From NCBI RefSeq assembly GCF_003815655.1, contig NZ_CP033917.1, positions 62,001 through 126,000 of the forward strand: a stretch of 64,000 bases of DNA, in the 5' to 3' direction. Origin of the DNA: Chryseobacterium sp. G0201 (GTDB lineage: Bacteria > Bacteroidota > Bacteroidia > Flavobacteriales > Weeksellaceae). Both the position numbers and the translations under genes were made by a program. This document shows positions 51,754 through 61,594 of this stretch, in pieces. Each line of letters begins with the position of its first letter. Within the stretch, counting starts at the first letter, position 1. Below the pieces are notes generated by a model. It searched no databases. It saw only the letters and a list, made by a program, of their open reading frames with translations, and had not been told where the DNA came from.

Positions 51754-54219
51754 TTATTTTTCAACTTGGGTGGCAGCACTTTCATTACTTGCCACTATAG
51801 TGTTTTGTGTTTTCTTTACCCCTAGCACAACCTGCATTTCTTTTACCTGCTGCAAAAGTTGCGCATATTTATTTTCCATGTCTGTTGCATTATCCACAGC
51901 TGCTGTAAGTTTTGCATTCTGCGCTTTAAGCTCATCAATCTGTTTTTGCTGATCCTGAATAGCTTTCACCAACAACGGCGTTACTTTACCGTAATCTACT
52001 GCCCAAGGATTTTTTCCGGCGTCTTCACCACCTTTTGTAACCGCTACCGGGAAAACCGTATGAAGCTGCTGAGCAATAAAACCTGTTTGCGGAGTTTTTC
52101 CTGAATCCGCTTTATAATTATAGTCACTTACCTGAATATTCATAACATCTTTAATTCCAAAATGAGTAGGTTTGATATTTTCTTTCAGACGTACATCTGA
52201 AGTTGTATTATACGCGATTGAGGTTGCAGTATTACTGGTAATTGTACCTACCGTTGATCCATTGGCAATAAAATTCATCCATACATCACCCGAAACAGCC
52301 GCAGCCGCTTTTCTCAACTGTATTACCCCTCCTGCAAGCGTAGCCGCAGATGAAGTCATACTCTGCACAACAGCAGCAGTACTATTGGCTGTTAACAAAC
52401 CGTTCAACTGAATATTGCCATTATGTGTAGCTAAACCACCAGCAGTATACCCGTTAGACATCGTAGTAGTTCCTGATACTTTCGCATTACCGATAACATC
52501 AAGTGCCGAAGTAGGATTAGGATTATTGATACCAAAAAATGCTGAGGCTCCGGTAGACGGCGCACTTGGTTTTATCGTTACCAATTTAATATAAGAACTT
52601 CCTCCACTATACAAGAAATTAAAACTGCTATCAAAAGGACTTGTACTCTGTTGCTCGGAACCTATCCCCCATGTAGAACCACCGCCATTGTAAGCATTAA
52701 AACCAATAATAGCTTTGTTACCAGTTGCAACCGGGGATATATTACTTACACGGGCAATAGGATTTTCTGTAGTTCCTGCTGGATCCGCCATATTAATCCT
52801 AATTGTCGGGCTTGGATCTGTCCCTAATCCAATATGTCCGGATGTAAGATCCATCAAAAAGTCGGAAGCATTATCTCTTGCAAGAATGAACAACCCGTTT
52901 CCAGAAGTCCCGATCGGGTTGATCCCCATAATAGCATCACGGGAAGCTCCACTTGCATTTTTAGCTGTAAAATGCTGAATGACAGCATTACCGTTCACAT
53001 TATTTTCAACTCTTAGTCCAATATTATTTTCATGCCCAACAAGCCCCACAAAGGCTCCTTGAGTCCCGGAGTTTACCACATGAGTCGTTGCTAAAGGATT
53101 CGCAGTGCCAATACCTACATTTCCACCTGCTGCAACTCGCATTTTCTCAGTATTTCCAGTTCTGAAAACCAAAGGTTGAGCATCAGTCGTTCCTAAAAAG
53201 TTAGTCGCCGGATTTGTACCTGTATTTCCCAAAATATTCCAAGATACATTACCCACCGCCGCTGAAACATTTTGCCATGTAGGAGCTGCTCCCGGTCCTG
53301 CTGAAGCAAGGATTTGCCCTACCGTTCCTGCGCTTCCGGCTGTTGCTGCATCACCTCCGACATTCAGTTCATTCGTTAACTGCATACCTCCATTTACATG
53401 AAGCCTTCTCTGCGGTGTAGGTGTGCTTATTCCGACATTTCCTCCATACGTAACTCTAAAACGATCAATATATGAACTTCCTGTAGAATTTGCCATAAAA
53501 AAATCTTCCTGATTAGCAGTTGCCGTAACTACCGTTCCTATCCCCCAATTAGCACCTCCGGAAGTCGCACCGCTATTAGTAAAACCTAAAAGCGAATAAT
53601 TTCCGGCAGCAGAGGGAGACGTATTTCTTAACGAAAGAATAGGAGCCTCAACCGTACCAACAGGCGCATCAATTAAACTATATCTACCTAAAACCGGCGC
53701 TGTAGTTACAACATGAAATTTATTCTGTGGCGCTGTAGTCCCAATTCCTACACGATCATTAGCCGCATCTACAGAAAAAGTATTTGCATCTACAGAGAAA
53801 GCATTTGCTGCTGTTCCCGTGAATGCCAATGTGCTTGCGTTCTGTGTTACAATTCTGTTTCCTGTAAGAGTTCCGTCGGAATTATAAATATTAACTCCAG
53901 TACTATTACCAGCACCTAGTTTTGTCCAGACCGTTCCGTCAAAGAAATAATATCCAACGGCATCTATAAGTGCTGCCGTACCGGATTGTGATCCACTGAC
54001 AGCATTATTTACATATATTAAGGTTGAAGTAGGAACACCAGTCATAGTTTGAGCCTTTAGCCTATCGACTCTCGGTATCAGTAAACCTTCGACAGAAGCC
54101 CCGGTAGCATTTCTCGCAGTCACGTCCAAGGTTGCCGCAGGCGTTGTGGTGTTTACCCCTACCTGAGCAAATGCTAATAAGGGAAGCAGAAAAGTTGCAA
54201 GTAATAAATTCTTTTTCAT
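51754..54219 (-). CDS. Secreted fibre-like protein 4 with S74 chaperone domain
   Basis: 821 residues, signal peptide MKKNLLLATFLLPLLAFAQ and the shared head (VGVNTTTPAATLDVTARNAT). One module copy (NIYNSDGTLTGNRIVTQNAS), several FLGTTDAQPL...NTEKMRVAAGGNVGIGT segments, then a C-terminal S74/intramolecular chaperone domain (TTSDVRLKENIKPTHFG, FIAQQLHTVFPVAV) and a coiled-coil tail (IQDQQKQIDELKAQNAKL). In phage fibres the S74 domain folds the trimer and cuts itself off at a Ser-Lys dyad; SDVRLKENI fits this. Probably a surface fibre in a trimer. Confidence 0.82.
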   Translation of the reverse strand: MKKNLLLATFLLPLLAFAQVGVNTTTPAATLDVTARNATGASVEGLLIPRVDRLKAQTMTGVPTSTLIYVNNAVSGSQSGTAALIDAVGYYFFDGTVWTKLGAGNSTGVNIYNSDGTLTGNRIVTQNASTLAFTGTAANAFSVDANTFSVDAANDRVGIGTTAPQNKFHVVTTAPVLGRYSLIDAPVGTVEAPILSLRNTSPSAAGNYSLLGFTNSGATSGGANWGIGTVVTATANQEDFFMANSTGSSYIDRFRVTYGGNVGISTPTPQRRLHVNGGMQLTNELNVGGDAATAGSAGTVGQILASAGPGAAPTWQNVSAAVGNVSWNILGNTGTNPATNFLGTTDAQPLVFRTGNTEKMRVAAGGNVGIGTANPLATTHVVNSGTQGAFVGLVGHENNIGLRVENNVNGNAVIQHFTAKNASGASRDAIMGINPIGTSGNGLFILARDNASDFLMDLTSGHIGLGTDPSPTIRINMADPAGTTENPIARVSNISPVATGNKAIIGFNAYNGGGSTWGIGSEQQSTSPFDSSFNFLYSGGSSYIKLVTIKPSAPSTGASAFFGINNPNPTSALDVIGNAKVSGTTTMSNGYTAGGLATHNGNIQLNGLLTANSTAAVVQSMTSSAATLAGGVIQLRKAAAAVSGDVWMNFIANGSTVGTITSNTATSIAYNTTSDVRLKENIKPTHFGIKDVMNIQVSDYNYKADSGKTPQTGFIAQQLHTVFPVAVTKGGEDAGKNPWAVDYGKVTPLLVKAIQDQQKQIDELKAQNAKLTAAVDNATDMENKYAQLLQQVKEMQVVLGVKKTQNTIVASNESAATQVEK

Positions 54220-54610
54220 TTCTTTAAGTTTTAAAGTTTAACAGTATAATATTTTGAAGAACCAATAATAATTATATTGATGTAAATTTAGTAAAATAAT
54301 AATTTAATTTCGACATATTTCTCAAAAAAAAATAACATAATCAATTAAATAAACAAAAATTAACACAAAATAGTAAACAATCAATATTTATTTAATTTAC
54401 AAAAAGATAGAAAAAATAGAAAAATATTAATTAAAATTTGAAAATGCACTGAATGTTAAACTATAAAATATATGATTCCGATCTAATTAAACGTTTAAAT
54501 TAATTTTAACTATTTTTGGCTATTTATTTTTAAAAAAATATCATTTATGCCATTAAAAAAACCGCTTTAAACAATAAAACGGCTTTTTCTCAGAAATTGT
54601 TAACAGAATA
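54220..54610. other. Intergenic region between fibre gene 4 and fabH
   Basis: AT-rich; holds the upstream region of fibre 4 on the minus strand and the terminator of fabH at 54555-54589. No other feature recognised. Confidence 0.5.
54555..54589 (-). terminator. Terminator after fabH
   Basis: AAAAAACCGCTTT and AAACGGCTTTTT arms (imperfect) around AAACAATA; T-run on the minus strand. Confidence 0.75.
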
Positions 54611-55633
54611 TTAATACTCAAATAAAATACTTCCCCAAGTGAATCCACTTCCGAAAGCTGATAAAAGAACTAAATCTCCTCTTTTTATTTTACCGAGCTC
54701 AATTGCTTCATTTAAAGCAATCGGAATAGATGCTGCAGTTGTATTTCCGTATTTCTGGATGTTATTATGGATTTTTTCATCCGGCAACCCAAATTTTTGC
54801 TGTACAAACTGAGCAATTCTTAAATTCGCCTGATGTGGAATAAACATATCAAGATCCTCAATCTTCTTTCCTGCTTTATCTAAAGCTTCCTGCATTGTTT
54901 CAGGAAATCTTGTTACCGCATGTTTGAAAACGAAATTTCCGTTCATGATAGGATATACTTCTTTATCAGTCACGTTTTCAGGTTCTTTTCTCATTCTGTC
55001 GCTCCACCCGTATTTAGATCCGGGGAACTGAGTACACAATTCATCCGCGTATTTCCCTTCAGAATGCATATTCATTGCTAAAATATCACCTGCATTGGCA
55101 TCTTCACTTGCAGAAAGGACAACCGCCCCTGCTCCATCTCCGAAAATTACGGAAACTCCCCTTCCTTCATCAGAAAAATCTAATCCGAAGGAATGAACTT
55201 CAGCGCCAACCACCAAAATATTTTTATATGTTCCGGATTTTATGAAAGCATTGGCAACACTCATTGCATACACAAACCCTGAACACTGATTTCTCACATC
55301 CAAAGCTCCAATCGTATCACAACCTAACATATCCTGAAGCAAAACACCACAACCAGGAAAGTAATAATCTGGAGAAAGCGTTGCGAAAACAATATAGTCT
55401 ATATCTTTAGCCGTTAAACCCGCTTTTTCCAGTGCTTTTTCAGAGGCTTTAAAACCTAAATAAGCAGTGGTTTCCTGAGAATCATTTCTGTTTTTACGGT
55501 GTCTTCTTTCTTTGATACCGGTTCTTTCTGTGATCCATTCATCATTTGTGGTCATTAATTTAGCTAGATCATCATTTGTTACAACATTATCCGGCACATA
55601 AAATCCGATTCCTTTTATTGTACTTTTAATCAT
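54611..55633 (-). CDS. fabH: Beta-ketoacyl-ACP synthase III
   Basis: 340 residues. FabH condenses acetyl-CoA or branched acyl-CoA with malonyl-ACP to start fatty-acid synthesis. The catalytic triad is visible: Cys in ALDVRNQCSGFVYAMSVANA (about residue 120), His in MFIPHQANLRI (about 264) and Asn in QKYGNTTAASIPIAL (about 294). The N-terminus ATLSPDYYFPGCG and GERTGIKERRHR also fit. It stands alone, with a TAnnTTTG box on its upstream side, and its gene is close to corA, divergently arranged. Confidence 0.93.
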   Translation of the reverse strand: MIKSTIKGIGFYVPDNVVTNDDLAKLMTTNDEWITERTGIKERRHRKNRNDSQETTAYLGFKASEKALEKAGLTAKDIDYIVFATLSPDYYFPGCGVLLQDMLGCDTIGALDVRNQCSGFVYAMSVANAFIKSGTYKNILVVGAEVHSFGLDFSDEGRGVSVIFGDGAGAVVLSASEDANAGDILAMNMHSEGKYADELCTQFPGSKYGWSDRMRKEPENVTDKEVYPIMNGNFVFKHAVTRFPETMQEALDKAGKKIEDLDMFIPHQANLRIAQFVQQKFGLPDEKIHNNIQKYGNTTAASIPIALNEAIELGKIKRGDLVLLSAFGSGFTWGSILFEY

Positions 55634-55652
55634 ATAGTTTTTTTAATTTTGC

Positions 55653-55660
55653 CAAAGATA
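55653..55660 (-). promoter_or_regulatory. Candidate fabH -7 box
   Basis: TATCTTTG on the minus strand, 20 bp upstream of the ATG, matches TAnnTTTG. The 74-bp space to corA must also carry the corA promoter. Confidence 0.5.
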
Positions 55661-55707
55661 AAACTTATTTAACACATAGTTTTTCAAAATATTAGTATTT
55701 TTACTTT

Positions 55708-56607
55708 ATGCCAATTGATACGATATACAGAGACTCCCAGTGCGAATGGGTAGATGTAGAAGCTCCCACAGCAGAAGATATGAAATTTCTTCATGAAAGA
55801 TACGAGATCAACAATCTTCTTCTGGAAGATACTTTAGACCCTAATCACTTACCAAAATATGAAGAGGATGGAAACGTAAAATTTTTCCTTTTCCGTGAAA
55901 GCACCGAGCTGGAAAGAAAAAACCTCAACACCATCAGTGATATCAGCACCAAGATCGGGATCTTTATTGTGGATAAAACCATCATTACCATCCACAGGAT
56001 GAAGACCAAAAGCATTAATGAAACGAAAAAACAGCTTTCCGCTTCACAGACAGAAACAACGCCGCAGAATGTTGCTTTAATGATCGCTTTATTGTTGATG
56101 AAAAGTTTCGATGATGAGTCTGTAAGCTTAATGGAAACAATGGATAATATTGAAAATGAGATTTTTCTTAAAAATACAAATCATACCAATCAGATTCGAA
56201 GATTATACAAACTGAAAAGAAAATCAGGATTAAATTCAAGAGTATTGACGATTTCCACAGATGCAATTGATAAATTTAAACTTTTGGGATTACAGGATTC
56301 TGAAGTCGTCGATTTAAAGGATAAACACAAAGACGTTGTGGCCGATTTTGATCATCTCAATATACAGATCACCAACTTAATCGGGATGTTTTTAGCACTT
56401 TCGGATCAAAAAGCGAATCAGGTGATGAAAGTTTTAGCCATTTATTCCGTTTATTTTTTACCCATCACTTTTATTGCAGGTGTTTATGGGATGAACTTCG
56501 ATAACATGCCTGAACTGCATACAAAACACGGATATTTTTATACTTTAGGCCTAATGGCTTTAATTGTAATCTCTACCTTTATATATGCAAGAAGAAAACA
56601 ATGGTAA
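55708..56607 (+). CDS. corA: CorA-type magnesium/divalent cation transporter
   Basis: 299 residues with the funnel domain (TIYRDSQCEWVDVEAPTAED) and long helices. The membrane part has two helices (VLAIYSVYFLPITFIAGV, YTLGLMALIVISTFIY) linked by YGMNFDNMPEL, the GMN signature of CorA channels. Pentameric channels of this type import Mg2+. Length is normal. It is convergent with nothing nearby on the plus strand except the REP pair. Confidence 0.93.
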   Translation: MPIDTIYRDSQCEWVDVEAPTAEDMKFLHERYEINNLLLEDTLDPNHLPKYEEDGNVKFFLFRESTELERKNLNTISDISTKIGIFIVDKTIITIHRMKTKSINETKKQLSASQTETTPQNVALMIALLLMKSFDDESVSLMETMDNIENEIFLKNTNHTNQIRRLYKLKRKSGLNSRVLTISTDAIDKFKLLGLQDSEVVDLKDKHKDVVADFDHLNIQITNLIGMFLALSDQKANQVMKVLAIYSVYFLPITFIAGVYGMNFDNMPELHTKHGYFYTLGLMALIVISTFIYARRKQW

Positions 56608-56680
56608 AATCACTTAATAATTAGCGTGAAAACACGTATGTTTTTAAGATTGATTTTAATTAATTTTACTGTAAGAATAT

Positions 56681-56857
56681 CATTGCGAGGAGCGAAGCAA
56701 GCCTGTGCTGAGCCTGTCGAAGTAAAGCAATCTCTTTATAACCTTGATCTTTTAATGAACCTTGATGTGTTAAAATTTAAACCATTAAGATTTTAAGAAT
56801 ATTAAGCTTAGTAATACTTTTAAGAGATTGCTTCGTCGCTTCGCTCCTCGCAATGAC
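56681..56857. repeat. Paired REP-like repeat with a chimeric left arm
   Basis: The right arm (56823-56857) has the same AGAGATTGCTTCGTCGCTTC... as the pair at 28506-28655. The left arm begins with CATTGCGAGGAGCGAAGCAA but then carries GCCTGTGCTGAGCCTGTCGA before AAGCAATCTC (56681-56735). That insert resembles another interspersed repeat family (GCTGAG...CGAAG as at 61595-61694). Found between corA and the patatin-like gene. Confidence 0.8.
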
Positions 56858-56922
56858 ACTAAGCTTAGCGTTTACCAATATCAAACAAAAAATTAAGCAA
56901 AAAACTAAAACACCAAACCACC

Positions 56923-58509
56923 ATGAAAACCGAAATTCTTAACAAAATTCTTGAGGAAAATGTACTTTCCCGAGAAGCTAAAGACAAGCTTACAGCTTTG
57001 CATGAAAATATTTCGTCCAAAGAATTTTCTGATCTTCTGGATGCTCACGGAAATCAATATGTAGAATTTGTACAGGAAGGCGGCGGTGTTTGGGGAAGTG
57101 CATTGGTTGGTTATCTGTATGGTTTAGAAATCTTTGGGGTTCGCTTTCTGAAGATTGCAGGAACCAGCGCCGGAGCAATAAATACCATGTTGATTGCAGC
57201 GTGTAAAACTAAAGAAGAAGCTAAAAGTGAGGTCATCAAAGAAATACTTTTCAATTGGGATTTTTCAGATTTTATGGATGGGAAAACATATGTGAAAACT
57301 ACCATTCATGCAATGCTGAACAACAAGAATTTCCTGAAAATAAATGCTATCATCGCAGCTGTAATCATGATTATTCTTATTACTATTCCGTTTGCGCTTT
57401 CTTCGGAAACTACGTTGAATGCAAAACTTCTTTTCCTTGTTCCGCTCATTCCGATTATCATTGCGTTTTTTTGTGTTAAAAAGTTTTATAATGATTTCAG
57501 AAAACAAAACAGCGGACTCAATCCCGGAAAAGCTTTTTTAGATCAAATGACCGATGTGATGAACGGATTCGGGATAAAAACCGTTGCCGAACTTAATGAA
57601 AAATTCATCCAAAAGGAACTTGAGCTTAACCTCAACTACCGTTACGGAAATGAACAGGAATATTATGCCATCGCATTAAACAGTATTGAAGAAATTAAGG
57701 TTAATAATTTAGAGCATATCGACAAGACACGCTACAAAATATTCTATGAAAGTGCTGTTAACAATGATTATTATAAAAACAATCCTTTCTATTTATTGAA
57801 ATCAGAATACATTGTTATCACCACCGATATTAATGCTAAAATCAAGGTTGAACTTCCCACGATGGCCAATTTATACTGGTCTGAGGAGGAAATGAAACGT
57901 ATCAGTCCGGCTGAGTTTGTACGTGCTTCGATGTCGGTTCCTTTCTTTTTTCAGCCTTTTCAAAAGATGATCGATAAGAGTGATGATTCTGTGAAATATG
58001 CGTGGAAATTCTGGATGAACACCAAGCCGGAAGACATCTACCCTTCCGGGGTTTTTATTGATGGCGGAAGTATTTCTAATTTCCCGATCGATCTTTTTCA
58101 TTCGAGTGATGTCTTTTATCCGAGGATGCCTTTGTTTGGGGTACAGCTCACCAGCGACTCCGATATTCTGTCCGAAAAGGGAAAAACCAGCGAACAGATC
58201 CTGAAAACGCCTTTCTCATTTGCCGGAAATATCCTCAGCACTTTAAAAGGTTTCAATGATAAATCTTTCCTTACGAAACATACTTTCTACCATTCTTTCA
58301 GCATTCAAACCGTCAATTGCGGTGAAAGCAGCTGGCTGAATTTCTTTATGAAGAGAGAAGAAAAAGAAGACCTTTTCAACAGAGGTTTTGTGGCTGCTCT
58401 GGATTTCCTCAATCAATTCGACTGGGAAAAATACAAATGCGAAAGAATGATGCTTGCCATGAAGGAGAAAAAGATTTTGAAGCAGGAGGATACGAAAACG
58501 GTGGGGTAA
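56923..58509 (+). CDS. Patatin-like phospholipase with internal membrane helices
   Basis: 528 residues. The oxyanion loop GGGVWGSALVGYLYG (about residue 53), nucleophile elbow KIAGTSAGAINTM (about 85) and catalytic Asp in FIDGGSISNFPIDLF (about 372) define a patatin Ser-Asp dyad acting on phospholipids or acylglycerols. Two strongly hydrophobic segments (about residues 142-187: IAAVIMIILITIPFALS and LLFLVPLIPIIIAFFCV) are inserted between the elbow and the Asp motif, so it may sit in the inner membrane. The substrate is not known. Confidence 0.88.
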   Translation: MKTEILNKILEENVLSREAKDKLTALHENISSKEFSDLLDAHGNQYVEFVQEGGGVWGSALVGYLYGLEIFGVRFLKIAGTSAGAINTMLIAACKTKEEAKSEVIKEILFNWDFSDFMDGKTYVKTTIHAMLNNKNFLKINAIIAAVIMIILITIPFALSSETTLNAKLLFLVPLIPIIIAFFCVKKFYNDFRKQNSGLNPGKAFLDQMTDVMNGFGIKTVAELNEKFIQKELELNLNYRYGNEQEYYAIALNSIEEIKVNNLEHIDKTRYKIFYESAVNNDYYKNNPFYLLKSEYIVITTDINAKIKVELPTMANLYWSEEEMKRISPAEFVRASMSVPFFFQPFQKMIDKSDDSVKYAWKFWMNTKPEDIYPSGVFIDGGSISNFPIDLFHSSDVFYPRMPLFGVQLTSDSDILSEKGKTSEQILKTPFSFAGNILSTLKGFNDKSFLTKHTFYHSFSIQTVNCGESSWLNFFMKREEKEDLFNRGFVAALDFLNQFDWEKYKCERMMLAMKEKKILKQEDTKTVG

Positions 58510-58551
58510 GGAAATTTGAGTATTTTAGCTCCTAATTATTTCGTAAAATAA

Positions 58552-60021
58552 ATGAAGAAAAGATATTTTTTTATTCTGGGAGTTTTAATGATTTTAATTT
58601 TCATTTCAATTCCTATTATTCATGTTTTCAAAACTAAATGGGGAGAATCTGAAAATAAAACTACTATTCCAAATGGTTATACTAATGATGCAAGCCAGTT
58701 AAATTTAACCAAAATAGATACTTTAATAAAAGTTCTTGAAACTAAACCTGAAATAGAAAAACAGCTTCGCCAAATATTAAAATATGCAAAGGAAAAGAAT
58801 TTAAAAATTTCAATTGCAGGCGCACAACACAGTATGGGAGGACATTCTATTTATCCGAACGGAATTCTCCTCAATATGATCCCTTACAAGCAAATGGAAC
58901 TTGATTCAAAAAATAATATTCTTACTATCGGATCAGGTGCGCTTTGGGAAGACGCAATTAAATATCTGGACAAGCATGGAAAATCAATTGCCGTAATGCA
59001 GGCTTTTAGTTCATTTTCAGTAGGCGGTTCTATGAGTGTTAATGGTCATGGCTGGCAAAAAGATTCACCACCAATTTCTTCAAGTGTAGTATCATTTACT
59101 TTAATGAAAGAGAATGGAGAAGTGATTAATTGCAGTAGAAATGAAAATCCTGAACTTTTCAAATTAGTTATTGGTGGATATGGGCTTTTCGGAATCATTC
59201 TCGATGTCAAGTTAAAAGTAGTTGATAATCTTGCTTTACAATATAAATACATTCGTTTAAGTTCAGACAATTATGTTGATTATTATAAAAAATTCATTTC
59301 AGATAATCCGAATGTGAACTTAGTTTTTGGCAGATTAAAAATATCCAATAAACGTTTTCTGGAAGATGCAACAATTAATTATTTTGAAAAAACAGATGAA
59401 AAAGCATTATTACTTCCTGCTCAAAATGCAAAAAACGAAGAAACAAAACGTTTAGTATTCAGAAGTACCGTAAACAGTGAGTATGGAAAAAGACTTCGAT
59501 GGGATTTGGAAACAGGAATGAACAGAGTTACAAAAAATGCTGTTTATTCGAGAAATGAATTACTGAACGACCATGTTTCCCTAATAGAAAACAAAGATCC
59601 AAATTCAACAGATTTACTGCAGGAATATTTTATTCCGGAACGAAATTTCAATCAATTTATATTAGATATAAAGCCTATTTTAAAATTTTCTCAAATTGAC
59701 TTACTCAATATTACCATTCGGGCGGTAAATAAAGATGAAGACAGCTATATGAATTATGCAAAGGAAAATGTTTTTGGTTTTGTTTTTCTGTTTAATCAAA
59801 AGAAAACAGATCAGCAGGAACACAAAATGAAAGTTCTTACCAACAAATTAGTAGACGAAGCTCTAAAAAATGAAGGAACATTTTATCTACCTTATCGACT
59901 TCACATAGACCGAGTTAAAATGAGAAAAGTGTATCCACAAACAGATTCATTTTTTCAACTCAAAAAGAAATATGATCCTAAAGAGATCTTTGAGAATAAA
60001 TTTTATCTACATTATAAATAA
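58552..60021 (+). CDS. FAD-linked oxidase (lactone-oxidase-like)
   Basis: 489 residues. N-terminal membrane anchor (FFILGVLMILIFISIPIIHV). FAD-binding PCMH domain: ISIAGAQHSMGGHSIYPNGI, LTIGSGALWEDAIKYLDKHG, SVGGSMSVNGHGWQKD, IGGYGLFGIILDVKLKVV. The C-terminus YRLHIDRVKMRKVYPQTDSF, KYDPKEIFENKFYLHY resembles D-arabinono-1,4-lactone/L-gulonolactone oxidases (Asp-Pro...F-x-N). Substrate unproven. It starts 42 bp after the patatin gene and is followed by DUF2199 with a 6-bp gap. Confidence 0.82.
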   Translation: MKKRYFFILGVLMILIFISIPIIHVFKTKWGESENKTTIPNGYTNDASQLNLTKIDTLIKVLETKPEIEKQLRQILKYAKEKNLKISIAGAQHSMGGHSIYPNGILLNMIPYKQMELDSKNNILTIGSGALWEDAIKYLDKHGKSIAVMQAFSSFSVGGSMSVNGHGWQKDSPPISSSVVSFTLMKENGEVINCSRNENPELFKLVIGGYGLFGIILDVKLKVVDNLALQYKYIRLSSDNYVDYYKKFISDNPNVNLVFGRLKISNKRFLEDATINYFEKTDEKALLLPAQNAKNEETKRLVFRSTVNSEYGKRLRWDLETGMNRVTKNAVYSRNELLNDHVSLIENKDPNSTDLLQEYFIPERNFNQFILDIKPILKFSQIDLLNITIRAVNKDEDSYMNYAKENVFGFVFLFNQKKTDQQEHKMKVLTNKLVDEALKNEGTFYLPYRLHIDRVKMRKVYPQTDSFFQLKKKYDPKEIFENKFYLHYK

Positions 60022-60027
60022 AACCTA

Positions 60028-60531
60028 ATGACAAAATACATCTGCCAATGCTGCGGCGAAGAAAAAGAAGATTGGCCTGCAATAGCCTATTCCGCTCCAT
60101 ACCCATATTTTCAATTGTCTGAAGAAGAATTGAAGAATTCTGAATTGACCTCAGATTTATGCATCATAAAATATTCTGATGAAACGTGCTACTTTGTGCG
60201 AGCAGTTCTCGTACAGGAAGTCAATGACAATTGCCAAGATCTTGAATATGGAATTTGGGTTTCATTAAGTGAGAAAAGCTTTAATGAATACGTTGAGAAT
60301 TATGACAATGAAGATTTTGAAGGAGGATATTTCGGATGGCTCTCAAATTACCTTCCAGACTATGATTTTCAAAAAAGTATTCCTACCGACGTATTTGTCA
60401 ACAATAAAGTAGGACGCCCTTTTGTTTATCCTCATGAAAGCTTTGAGCATCCTTTTGTTAATGATTTTTATAGTGGAATTTCAAAAGAGGAAGCGGAAAG
60501 GAGAATTGATATTGTTTTAAATAGAAATTAA
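60028..60531 (+). CDS. DUF2199 protein
   Basis: 167 residues. Begins YICQCCGEEKEDWPAIAYSA: a CxxC zinc-ribbon-like knuckle, then SDLCIIKYSDETCYFVRAVL and LEYGIWVSLSEKSFNEYVEN, the order of DUF2199 (CxxCG...DxCxI...FxVRxxL...WGxWVSLS). Function unknown. It lies six bases after the oxidase and immediately before the next gene (no gap), so they are co-transcribed. Confidence 0.85.
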   Translation: MTKYICQCCGEEKEDWPAIAYSAPYPYFQLSEEELKNSELTSDLCIIKYSDETCYFVRAVLVQEVNDNCQDLEYGIWVSLSEKSFNEYVENYDNEDFEGGYFGWLSNYLPDYDFQKSIPTDVFVNNKVGRPFVYPHESFEHPFVNDFYSGISKEEAERRIDIVLNRN

Positions 60532-61005
60532 ATGAATTGGATCATCAGAAGTACAAAAATTGTAAAATTACACACCAACCTTTACGAAGTTATAAAACCA
60601 ATTTGGGAAGGTCTTAGTGATTACGATTGGGTTCTAACAGATTTAGATTTTATGTCTGATGATGAAATACCTATTAATTTTGATAGAGATTATTTTGTTT
60701 TAAATAATGAAGAGTTTGAAACACTTTATCAATCTAGAACCCAAATAATTTGGGGAATTATTTCTGCTGTTCCTACAAACACTCAACTAGACCTTAACCT
60801 TATTTCAAATTTATCCGCAGAAGATGAAAAAGCATGGAAGCCTAATGAATTTTTAATTGAAGAATCATTTCTTGAAATTGTAGCATATGACAGCGGATAT
60901 ACTATCGTTAAATTCAAAGATGAAAAACTTTCAAATCAATTCAAAGAGTATTTTCAAGATCAAGCTATCGATTTACAAAATTTTAATAACAAATATATTA
61001 ATTGA
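60532..61005 (+). CDS. Hypothetical cytoplasmic protein
   Basis: 157 residues beginning MNWIIRSTKIVKLHTNLYEV directly after the DUF2199 stop. No signal peptide, membrane helix or familiar motif. Acidic, with a balanced mix of strands and helices. Its tight placement next to DUF2199 suggests a shared transcript; function unknown. Confidence 0.7.
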   Translation: MNWIIRSTKIVKLHTNLYEVIKPIWEGLSDYDWVLTDLDFMSDDEIPINFDRDYFVLNNEEFETLYQSRTQIIWGIISAVPTNTQLDLNLISNLSAEDEKAWKPNEFLIEESFLEIVAYDSGYTIVKFKDEKLSNQFKEYFQDQAIDLQNFNNKYIN

Positions 61006-61063
61006 AAACAAAATTCTTTCAAAATAATTTTTTTCGTAATTTTAATACATAAAATATTAATCT

Positions 61064-61573
61064 ATGAAAAACTCAATCTTCCTATTCATCCTGTTGGTTA
61101 CCATCGGTTTCGGAACTTTTGCTAATGCTCAAAAAATAACTGATGGCCAGACTATAGATGTCAACGGCATGAGCGTCACGTTCAATATTACGAATAAAGA
61201 AAGCATTGAAGCGGGCGGAAAACCCTATGACCGCTACAAAGTTTCTGCTACGGTAAAAAACACTTCAGATAAATCTTATAATATCAGATTGTCTTCTTCT
61301 CCGCAAATTGTCAGTAATATCGGAATTGTAGAATTAGATTGCATCAACGCAACCGGAGCAAAACTGACTTCAAAAAAAATTGAATTAAAGATGAAAGCTC
61401 AAATGATTAATGTAACTTATTATGCTTACGATAAATCCGGAAAATATACCAATAGTATTATTCCTGTGATAGGAAGTTATTATTTTGATCAAGGAGATAC
61501 AATTAGTGATAATGCTATTTTTATTGTTCCGCAAGGGCAGGCTCCTGATGTTACGGTGAGAAGTTTAAAATAA
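61064..61573 (+). CDS. Secreted hypothetical protein
   Basis: 169 residues with signal peptide (IFLFILLVTIGFGTFANAQK) and a beta-rich mature part (TVKNTSDKSYNIRLSS, VGSYYFDQGD-like end). The pattern of KNTSDKS...resembles small surface or periplasmic beta-sandwich proteins (FixG/DUF4352-like), but I cannot name a family. Transcription probably ends in the repeat pair at 61595. Confidence 0.6.
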   Translation: MKNSIFLFILLVTIGFGTFANAQKITDGQTIDVNGMSVTFNITNKESIEAGGKPYDRYKVSATVKNTSDKSYNIRLSSSPQIVSNIGIVELDCINATGAKLTSKKIELKMKAQMINVTYYAYDKSGKYTNSIIPVIGSYYFDQGDTISDNAIFIVPQGQAPDVTVRSLK

Positions 61574-61594
61574 ATTTATTTGTTAAGATTATTA

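Noticed and set aside
57111..57507. Several minus-strand frames inside the patatin-like gene
   Set aside because: They are shadows in other frames of a well-supported enzyme with conserved catalytic motifs.
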